Position numbers and translations under genes: made by a program
Assembly (NCBI GenBank): GCA_020058315.1
Contig: JAGVEK010000498.1
Location: 1 to 5,246, forward strand
Source: Candidatus Zixiibacteriota bacterium
GTDB lineage: Bacteria; Zixibacteria; MSB-5A5; WJJR01
Length of the DNA stretch: 5,246 bases
Direction: 5' to 3'
The notes under the pieces: generated by a model
The model's input: only the letters and a program-made list of their open reading frames with translations
Told to the model about the DNA's origin: nothing
The model's database searches: none
Shown: one piece after another, positions 1-5,246 of the stretch
Layout: every line of letters starts with the position of its first letter
How positions within the stretch are numbered: the first letter of the stretch is position 1

Positions 1-2
1 AG

Positions 3-2657
3 GTGATCAAATCCGGGATACGGGGACGCGGTGGGGCTGGTTTCCCGACCGGACAGAAGTGGCGCCTCGCGCGCGCTTCCGGACGCAAAGGCGAGCAGAA
101 GTATGTTGTCTGTAACGCCGACGAAGGCGATCCCGGTGCCTATATGGATCGCAGCCTCCTCGAGGGCAACCCTCATGCAATCCTTGAGGGAATGATCATC
201 GCCGGAATCGCGATTGGCGCCACCGAAGGAATTATCTACGTCCGCAGCGAGTACCCGCTGGCCGTGAGGCATTCCCGCATCGCCATCAAGCAAGCGACGG
301 AACTCGGCCTTCTCGGAGACAGCATTCTGGGATCGGGCTTCCAGTTCAGTGTCTCGATTGTACGCGGCGCCGGAGCCTTTGTCTGTGGCGAAGAGACCGC
401 ACTCATTCGCTCAGTCGAGGGACGGCTCGGCGAACCGCGCCAGCGTCCGCCGTACCCGATTGCCAAAGGGATCGACGGTCACCCGACTTGCATCAATAAT
501 GTCGAAACACTCGCGAATATCCCCGTGATCATCAGCCGGGGGGCAGAGGAGTTCGCCAAGATCGGCACCCCGGGTAACACCGGCACCAAGATCTTCTCGC
601 TGGTGGGCAAGATCAAGAGCACCGGTCTGGTTGAAGTGCCGCTCGGGATCAAGATCAAGGATGTGGTCTACGAAATTGGCGGGGGGCCGGTCGGGCGCGC
701 GAAGATCAAGGCCGTGCAGACGGGCGGACCGTCCGGAGGATGTATCCCCGCCCGGATGTTCGATCTCCCCATCGACTATGACAGTCTGACAAAGGCCGGA
801 TCCATCATGGGTTCCGGTGGCATGATCGTCATGGACGACGACACATGCATCGTCGATGTCGCCAAGTACTTCATGTCGTTCTTGAAGGACGAATCGTGCG
901 GCAAGTGCTTCACCTGTCGCAAAGGCACTCAGAGGATGTACGAGATTTTGGAGGACGTGTCGCAAGGGAAGGGAACTCTCGAACAACTTGATCTGCTCGA
1001 GGAACTGGCCCACACCGTCCGGGACACCACCATGTGCGGCCTGGGTCAGTCCGCTCCCAACCCCGTGCTCAGCACTCTGCGCTACTTCCGTGAGGAATGC
1101 GAACGCCATGTCTGGGACAAGAAATGCGACGCGCTTGTCTGTAAGGACCTCGTCGGAGCGCCCTGCCAGGCCGCATGTCCCATCGGCACCGAAGCGTGGC
1201 GCTATGTCGCGCATATTCGCCGTGGAGAGTATGAGCAGGCGTATCGGGTCATCCGCGAGGCGAATCCATTCCCGTCCGTGTGCAGCCGCGTTTGCAATCA
1301 TCCGTGCGAAGAGCATTGCCGCGCCGGTGAACACGGCGGGGAGGCAGTCGCCATCCGGTCGCTGAAGCGGTTCATCACCGATCGCATCGATCCGTCAAGC
1401 TACAAGCCCCTCCGAACAGGGTATCCCGACGACGGCTCGCCGCGGGTGGCCATCATTGGATCGGGACCAGCCGGGCTGACCGCTGCTCATTATCTTTCGC
1501 TCAGGGGATACCGCTCGACGATTTTCGAATCGGCCGCGCAACCCGGTGGCATGCTCTATAGCGCAATCCCGGCCTATCGCCTGCCGCCTGAAGTCATCCG
1601 CAAGGAAGTGCAGGCACTGCTCGACGAGAACATTCAGGTTCGCTGCAACGTTTCCCTCGGCCGTGACTTCACCGTCGACAGCCTGTTTACCGATGGATAC
1701 AAGGCGGTTCTGATCGCAATCGGGGCACATAAGAGCCGGCAGTTGGGCATGGTGGGCGAAGACACTCCGGGAATCTACCCGTCAATCGAGTTTCTGAAAG
1801 CCTACAACACCGGCGGATTCGCGCTGGCACGCGGTCGTGTTGGTGTCATCGGCGGCGGCAACTCAGCCGTCGATGCTGCCCGGATGGCCCTCAGGCAGAA
1901 GGAAGTGGAGAGTGTCACGCTCCTCTATCGTCGGACGCGCGCCGAGATGCCGGCTTTTGCCGAAGAAATCGAGGCCGCCATCGAGGAAGGGGTGAAGCTG
2001 GAAACCCTGGTCACACCGGTGCGCATTTTGAAGCGGGATGGACGACTGACCGGCGTCGAATTCCTCAAGAACAAGCTGGGGGCCCGGGATGTCAGCGGCC
2101 GCCCGCAGCCCGAACCGGTCCCCGGCACGGAGTTCACCGCAGCGCTCGACACGCTCATCGTTGCCATCAGTGAGGGTTCCGACACCGACTGCATCAAAGC
2201 GGCTGGTTCGAGTCTGATTGAAACGAGCAAAGCGGGAACGGTGAATGTCGACTCGGCGACTCTTCTCACTAACCGCCCCGGTGTCTTTGCTGCCGGTGAT
2301 GCGGTGACCGGACCAAATACGGTGGTCGATGCGATCGCCGCCGGGAAAAAAGCAGCCACCATGATCGACCGCTACCTGGCAGGAGCACCGTTGCGCCAGC
2401 CGGGATCGGCCCGGCTGCCACATATCTATATCGAGCCTTTCGTGGCGAATGGCGATGAATCCGGCAACGGCCATCGGGCCAGCACACCGCGCGTGGACAT
2501 TGAATCGCGCAGACGATGTTTTGCTGAGGTCGATGCCGCTTTGCCGGCCGAGGATGCGATCCGTGAAGCAGGACGCTGCCTCCGGTGCGACCTCGAATTC
2601 ACACAGCCGAAGGACACCAGAGTTGAAACACCGGTCGCGGAAGGGGTGGCCCTGTGA
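3..2657 (+). CDS. NuoF/HydB-type NADH:FMN module fused to GltD-like FAD/NAD(P)H oxidoreductase (5' partial)
   Basis: Predicted soluble flavin/Fe-S subunit that passes electrons between NAD(H), Fe-S clusters and a second, FAD-linked NAD(P)H site. It is 5'-truncated: the first in-frame codon (GTG) falls just before GIRGRGGAGFP, a motif some 60 or more residues inside NuoF proteins, so the real start is upstream. Residues are numbered from that codon. NuoF part: GRGGAGFPTG (8-17), CNADEGDPGAYMDR (37-50), CGEET (128-132), SLBB region about 197-250, and N3-type [4Fe-4S] ligands C299, C302, C305 and C345. Linker: C375 and C380 (KKCDALVCK). GltD part: Fer4_20 domain with C388, C392, C427, C431, C435 and C439; FAD Rossmann GSGPAG (486-491) with E509; NAD(P)H Rossmann GGGNSA (617-622) followed by YRRTRAEMPA (642 on); FAD-closing GVFAAGDA (760-767). 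The tail carries C859 and C862 (RCLRCD). The stop overlaps the next gene. The fold calls are very secure. NADP over NAD preference at the second site is inferred from the RR motif. Confidence 0.93.
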   Translation: MIKSGIRGRGGAGFPTGQKWRLARASGRKGEQKYVVCNADEGDPGAYMDRSLLEGNPHAILEGMIIAGIAIGATEGIIYVRSEYPLAVRHSRIAIKQATELGLLGDSILGSGFQFSVSIVRGAGAFVCGEETALIRSVEGRLGEPRQRPPYPIAKGIDGHPTCINNVETLANIPVIISRGAEEFAKIGTPGNTGTKIFSLVGKIKSTGLVEVPLGIKIKDVVYEIGGGPVGRAKIKAVQTGGPSGGCIPARMFDLPIDYDSLTKAGSIMGSGGMIVMDDDTCIVDVAKYFMSFLKDESCGKCFTCRKGTQRMYEILEDVSQGKGTLEQLDLLEELAHTVRDTTMCGLGQSAPNPVLSTLRYFREECERHVWDKKCDALVCKDLVGAPCQAACPIGTEAWRYVAHIRRGEYEQAYRVIREANPFPSVCSRVCNHPCEEHCRAGEHGGEAVAIRSLKRFITDRIDPSSYKPLRTGYPDDGSPRVAIIGSGPAGLTAAHYLSLRGYRSTIFESAAQPGGMLYSAIPAYRLPPEVIRKEVQALLDENIQVRCNVSLGRDFTVDSLFTDGYKAVLIAIGAHKSRQLGMVGEDTPGIYPSIEFLKAYNTGGFALARGRVGVIGGGNSAVDAARMALRQKEVESVTLLYRRTRAEMPAFAEEIEAAIEEGVKLETLVTPVRILKRDGRLTGVEFLKNKLGARDVSGRPQPEPVPGTEFTAALDTLIVAISEGSDTDCIKAAGSSLIETSKAGTVNVDSATLLTNRPGVFAAGDAVTGPNTVVDAIAAGKKAATMIDRYLAGAPLRQPGSARLPHIYIEPFVANGDESGNGHRASTPRVDIESRRRCFAEVDAALPAEDAIREAGRCLRCDLEFTQPKDTRVETPVAEGVAL
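2641..2657 (+). promoter_or_regulatory. Shine-Dalgarno and GTGA stop/start overlap of the second gene
   Basis: AAGGGG at 2641-2646 lies 7 bases before a GTG at 2654. That GTG shares bases with the TGA stop of the upstream gene (2655-2657), giving a 4-base overlap typical of translational coupling. It fixes the start: the next in-frame ATG (codon 36) would remove C34, the first [2Fe-2S] ligand. The coupling suggests that the two subunits are made in fixed ratio. Confidence 0.8.
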
Positions 2658-3331
2658 TCACACTGCGAATCAATGGACTGAATGTCACCGTCGAAGAGGG
2701 GACCACTCTTCTGGTGGCCGCCAAATTCTTCGGCTTCCCAATCCCGACTCTCTGCCACATGGAAGGATTGCCGCCCTATGGCGCGTGCCGTCTCTGTGTA
2801 GTGGAAATCGGTGAGGGGCCGAAAGCCCGGATGGTCAGTTCCTGCACGTACCCGGTCGAAGCGGGGCTTGTTGTGCGCACATCTTCGGCCAGAGTGGTGA
2901 GAGCGCGCAAGATGGTCATCGAACTGCTGCTCGCCTCCTGCCCCCAATCCAAGGTGATTCAAGATCTGGCCTCCGAGCATGGAGTGCGCCAGCAGCGATT
3001 CCGTCAGGAAAACGAGGATTGCATCCTCTGTGGCCTGTGTGTCCGGATGTGTTCCGAGCAAATGATGGCGCACGCAATCGGTTTCCGCGGTCGCGGTGAA
3101 ACACGCAGCATCGGCACCCCCTTCGATATCAAATCCGAAGTGTGCCGCCTCTGCGGAGGATGCATCTACGTTTGCCCTGCCTGCCAGTTGCGTTGCACGT
3201 TCAACCAGCCCGATAAGGCCATCTGCGGCGGCTGCGGCAATCTCGAACCGCCCTGTGTGGAGAAACCGCAATTCGATGATGTGATGTGCTACATGACGCC
3301 GTGCGTCGCCTGCGAGATCAAGAAAGATTAG
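2654..3331 (+). CDS. NuoG/HydC-like iron-sulfur electron-transfer subunit ([2Fe-2S] plus two [4Fe-4S], Cys-rich tail)
   Basis: Predicted electron-relay subunit that would dock on the NuoF module of the upstream gene product, as NuoG N-termini and HydC/BfuC subunits do. Residues 1-80 form a plant-type [2Fe-2S] ferredoxin fold with C34, C45, C48 and C64 (C-x10-C-x2-C-x15-C). Residues 85-115 are the helical stretch that in complex I NuoG carries the His/Cys-ligated cluster. Here it reads LLLASCPQSKVIQDLA, with a single Cys (C96) and no HPxDC motif, so that cluster is probably absent. Two [4Fe-4S] motifs follow: C123, C126, C129, C133 and C164, C167, C170, C174. In a ferredoxin-like swap, the last Cys of each set would normally ligate the other cluster. 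The final 50 residues add C177, C181, C191, C194, C201, C212, C217 and C220, which may bind a further cluster or zinc. There is no signal peptide or membrane segment, so it is probably cytoplasmic. GTG start. The family is secure; the partner and bifurcating role are inferred. Confidence 0.92.
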   Translation: MITLRINGLNVTVEEGTTLLVAAKFFGFPIPTLCHMEGLPPYGACRLCVVEIGEGPKARMVSSCTYPVEAGLVVRTSSARVVRARKMVIELLLASCPQSKVIQDLASEHGVRQQRFRQENEDCILCGLCVRMCSEQMMAHAIGFRGRGETRSIGTPFDIKSEVCRLCGGCIYVCPACQLRCTFNQPDKAICGGCGNLEPPCVEKPQFDDVMCYMTPCVACEIKKD

Positions 3332-3338
3332 AGCACGA

Positions 3339-3344
3339 AAGGAG
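3339..3344 (+). promoter_or_regulatory. Shine-Dalgarno of the glutamate-synthase-like gene
   Basis: AAGGAG lies 9 bases before the ATG at 3354, inside a 22-base intergenic gap. It supports that ATG over the internal Met28. Starting at Met28 would still keep the N-terminal cysteines but has no comparable ribosome binding site. The short gap, with no visible promoter, indicates co-transcription with the two upstream genes. Confidence 0.75.
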
Positions 3345-3353
3345 CCATACAAT

Positions 3354-5009
3354 ATGTCACTGTCCAGAACCAATACCTCAGCCGCGACCCTGACCAAGAA
3401 CCGCACGGAAGGGTCGATCGTGCCCGCCTCCGGCATGTGCGTGACCTGTGTCGATGGGTGCATCGGCATGTGCGAGATCGGCAAGTCCGCGTTCCGCGGC
3501 CACGAGGTGATCTACCCGCAGCCATTCGGTGTCATTACAACGGCCGCAGAGAAGGAATACCCGCTCGATTACTCTCATCTCAATATCATGGGCACGGCGG
3601 TCGGTGCATTCGGCGTGCCCCCCGATTCCGACAAGGCGATCTTCCCAGCGGTCAATCTGGAAGTCCGATTCGGACATGATAAGAAACTCAAGTTCCGTTA
3701 CCCGTGGATCATTCCTGGAATCGGGTCAACTGATATTGCCAAGAACAACTGGGAAGGACTCGCTATCGGCTCCGCATTGGCGGGCACAGGTCTGACCATC
3801 GGCGAGAACGTGGCCGGAATGGATGTCGAATCAGTCATCCGCGACGGACGCGTCATCGACACAGTGGATCTCAAGCGCCGCGTGAACCTGTTCAAAGACC
3901 ACCAGCGCGACGGCTACGGCGCAATCATCGTCCAGTCCAACATCGAAGACAGCCGTCTTGGCGTTCACCAGTACGCGATCGAGAAACTCGGTGTTGAGTG
4001 TGTCGAGCTCAAGTGGGGGCAGGGCGCCAAGGACATCGGGGGAGAGGTCAAGATTCGCAGTCTGAAGAAAGCCCAAATGCTCTACGAACGTGGCTATATC
4101 GTCCTGCCGAATCCCACCGATCCCAATGTGATCAACGCCTTCGAGCACGGCGCATTTAAGGAGTTCGAACGGCATTCACGTGTGGGCATGGTGACCGAAG
4201 AATCCTTCGCGCAGGCGGTCGCGAATCTTCGCAAGATGGGCGCCAAGTACGTCTTCCTCAAAACCGGTGCCTACCGGCCGGTTGATCTGGCGCGCGCCAT
4301 CGTATTTTCGTCACGGTATGGTATCGATCTCCTGACGGTCGACGGAGCGGGCGGTGGCACAGGCATGAGCCCATGGCGGATGATGAACGAATGGGGCGTG
4401 CCGCCTCTTGAACTGCACTCGCTTCTCCACCAGTACGCCATGCGCCTGCACACCAGCGGCCAATACGTTCCCGCCATCGCGGTCGCCGGTGGATTCACCT
4501 TCGAAGACCAGATCTTCAAGGGTCTCGCCCTGGGTGCTCCCTTTGTGAAGCTCGTGGGCATGGCGCGCTCGCCGATCGCAGCGGCGATGGTCGGAAAGAC
4601 CATCGGGCAGGCAATTCAAGACCATCAGTTGCCGGTCTATGTCGAGCGATTCGGTGACAGCATCGACCAGATCTTCGTAACGGCTGCTGAGCTGCGCAAG
4701 GAGTTCGGTGATGAAGCGTTCGAGCGCATCCCACCCGGAGCGCTCGGACTCTATACCTACTACGAGCGCCTTGCCCAGGGGCTGCGTCAGCTTATGGCCG
4801 GCAGTCGGCGATTCACTCTGGAATACATGTCCCGCGACGATCTGGCCGCCCTGACTCCGGAGGCCGCCGCGGTCAGCGGCATTCCGTACATTATGGATGT
4901 TGACAAGGAGGCCGTCGACGGCATCTTCAATGGCAACGGGAGCCACGGCAAAGCGCAAGTCGCCGGTGTGAGAATGGCCGGATCTCACATTCCGACACAG
5001 CGGACATAG
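3354..5009 (+). CDS. FMN-binding glutamate synthase-family protein (GltB central-domain type, no glutaminase domain)
   Basis: Predicted cytoplasmic FMN enzyme built on the TIM barrel of the glutamate synthase large subunit; the substrate is not known. Residues about 110-480 match the fold: KWGQGAK at 220-226 (family form xxSQGAKPG), TVDGAGGGTGMSP at 328-340 (family form TVDGAEGGTG), and AVAGGFTFEDQIFKGLALGAP from 376, the usual FMN-phosphate-binding region. Full GltB is about 1,500 aa; here both the N-terminal class II glutaminase domain and the C-terminal GXGXG domain are missing. The GCxxxxxCHxxxCP [3Fe-4S] motif expected after the barrel strand is replaced by VGMARSPIAAAMVG (from residue 401), with no cysteine. 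Instead C29, C32, C36 and C40 (CxxCxxxCxxxC) lie at the N terminus; the only other Cys is C216. It is probably the catalytic partner of the two upstream subunits, which could supply electrons through NAD(P)H, FAD and Fe-S. Alternatives are an ammonia-dependent or N-methylglutamate-synthase-like amino acid enzyme, or an unrelated FMN dehydrogenase. The family call is secure and the reaction is open. Confidence 0.9.
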   Translation: MSLSRTNTSAATLTKNRTEGSIVPASGMCVTCVDGCIGMCEIGKSAFRGHEVIYPQPFGVITTAAEKEYPLDYSHLNIMGTAVGAFGVPPDSDKAIFPAVNLEVRFGHDKKLKFRYPWIIPGIGSTDIAKNNWEGLAIGSALAGTGLTIGENVAGMDVESVIRDGRVIDTVDLKRRVNLFKDHQRDGYGAIIVQSNIEDSRLGVHQYAIEKLGVECVELKWGQGAKDIGGEVKIRSLKKAQMLYERGYIVLPNPTDPNVINAFEHGAFKEFERHSRVGMVTEESFAQAVANLRKMGAKYVFLKTGAYRPVDLARAIVFSSRYGIDLLTVDGAGGGTGMSPWRMMNEWGVPPLELHSLLHQYAMRLHTSGQYVPAIAVAGGFTFEDQIFKGLALGAPFVKLVGMARSPIAAAMVGKTIGQAIQDHQLPVYVERFGDSIDQIFVTAAELRKEFGDEAFERIPPGALGLYTYYERLAQGLRQLMAGSRRFTLEYMSRDDLAALTPEAAAVSGIPYIMDVDKEAVDGIFNGNGSHGKAQVAGVRMAGSHIPTQRT

Positions 5010-5025
5010 ATTGGAATAGGCTGAC

Positions 5026-5060
5026 ACATGGCGGAGACATAATTCGATCGGCCATGTCTT
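5026..5060. repeat. Inverted repeat just after the operon (first hairpin)
   Basis: ACATGGC (5026-5032) is the exact reverse complement of GCCATGT (5051-5057), 18 bases apart. An overlapping alternative pairs AGACAT (5035-5040) with ATGTCT (5054-5059), followed by TTTG. The two stems exclude each other because they share the right arm. Either could help transcript ending or 3' end stability, but the T run is short. Confidence 0.45.
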
Positions 5061-5069
5061 TGTCGTGCG

Positions 5070-5112
5070 AGACGCTGATGGCGGGTGCAGTCAACCCGCC
5101 ATCAGTGTTTAT
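5070..5112 (+). terminator. Probable intrinsic terminator of the operon
   Basis: CTGATGGCGGGT (5075-5086) and ACCCGCCATCAG (5094-5105) are perfect 12-base reverse complements around a 7-base loop (GCAGTCA). Pairing can extend five more positions with two G-T wobbles (5070-5074 with 5106-5110). The right arm runs into TGTTTAT, a weak T-rich tract. It lies 61 bases after the last stop codon. The stem is unambiguous; terminator function is likely but the T tract is poor, so a transcript-stabilising hairpin is possible. Confidence 0.7.
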
Positions 5113-5246
5113 GGCCAGCCTTGGTACGCCGAAGAGGGCTGCTACAGATTGGATGATCGCGTGGCGATGGACTCAAGTCCCAAGGGTCTCTGAGCAAATG
5201 AGGCCGAGCGTGCAGTAGAGGCGTGATCAACTTGGGAAATTCAGTG

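Larger units (their letters stand above)
5010..5246. other. 3' intergenic tail without a supportable gene
   Basis: These 237 bases follow the stop of the last gene. They contain two inverted repeats (listed separately) and then about 135 bases with no recognisable coding sequence, tRNA or promoter. The longest open stretches are a 35-codon ORF on the + strand (5111-5218, no ribosome binding site) and a 47-codon stretch on the - strand entering from the right edge and stopping at 5102. Neither resembles a known protein. The operon therefore probably ends here. Confidence 0.6.

Noticed and set aside
3..5. GTG as the true start of the first gene
   Set aside because: It falls within the conserved NuoF core just before GRGGAGFP, and the two preceding bases fit an upstream codon ending in AG. 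The N-terminal part of the fold would be missing, so the gene is cut by the window edge.
411..1334. 307-codon open frame on the - strand inside the first gene
   Set aside because: It is antisense to the clear NuoF motifs and Fe-S ligands of the + strand gene. Its translation is low-complexity and has no recognisable domain; long antisense frames are common in G+C-rich coding DNA.
2426..3484. 352-codon open frame on the - strand spanning the ends of all three genes
   Set aside because: It crosses both gene junctions and is antisense to conserved Cys motifs in the second gene. No family match is visible, so it is a composition shadow.
4311..5027. 238-codon open frame on the - strand over the last gene
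   Set aside because: It is antisense to the conserved FMN-barrel motifs of the + strand gene and has no ribosome binding site or domain signature.
5111..5218. 35-codon ORF after the terminator-like hairpin
   Set aside because: There is no Shine-Dalgarno, no recognisable sequence, and it starts in the flank of the hairpin.
5178..5237. TCCCAAG / CTTGGGA inverted repeat
   Set aside because: It is a 7-base match 46 bases apart with no further pairing or context, expected by chance.
5102..5245. Possible 3' end of a convergent gene on the - strand (47 codons open to the right edge, stop inside the hairpin)
   Set aside because: The position next to a possibly bidirectional terminator is suggestive. 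However, the translation is rich in Pro, His and Arg and matches nothing recognisable, and the stretch is short enough to be chance. Sequence beyond the right edge would decide.

Overview
The window holds a compact, co-directional (+ strand) three-gene operon for a multi-cofactor flavin/iron-sulfur oxidoreductase, followed by a short 3' non-coding tail. Base composition is G+C-rich (about 60% by eye). The protein types (HydB/NuoF-like, NuoG-like and GltB/GltD-like redox modules) are typical of anaerobic or facultatively anaerobic bacteria such as deltaproteobacterial lineages and several candidate phyla. The sequence alone does not fix the taxon.

Layout. (1) From the left edge to 2657 runs the 3' part of a large gene whose start lies outside the window. 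It fuses a NuoF/HydB-type NADH:FMN module (FMN/NADH motifs, SLBB, N3-type [4Fe-4S] ligands) to a complete GltD-like module (Fer4_20 iron-sulfur domain, FAD Rossmann fold, NAD(P)H Rossmann fold). (2) A 225-aa iron-sulfur protein (2654-3331) overlaps it by 4 bases (GTGA). It has a NuoG-type N-terminal [2Fe-2S] domain, two [4Fe-4S] motifs and an unusual Cys-rich tail. (3) After 22 bases and a strong Shine-Dalgarno comes a 551-aa protein (3354-5009) built on the FMN-binding TIM barrel of glutamate synthase. It has no glutaminase domain, and its only clustered cysteines lie at the N terminus. (4) Bases 5010-5246 contain two inverted repeats; the second is a good terminator candidate. No gene is supported there.

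How the parts may work together (inference). The NuoF module would exchange electrons with NAD(H) and the GltD module with NAD(P)H. The second protein would be an Fe-S relay like HydC/BfuC of bifurcating enzymes. The third would be the catalytic flavoprotein acting on an unidentified substrate. The set resembles the NuoF/NuoG-like core of the HydBC/Bfu electron-bifurcating family joined to a split, glutaminase-less glutamate synthase. Calling it a glutamate synthase would over-reach. A pyridine-nucleotide-linked, possibly bifurcating, FMN oxidoreductase of unknown substrate is the fairer description.
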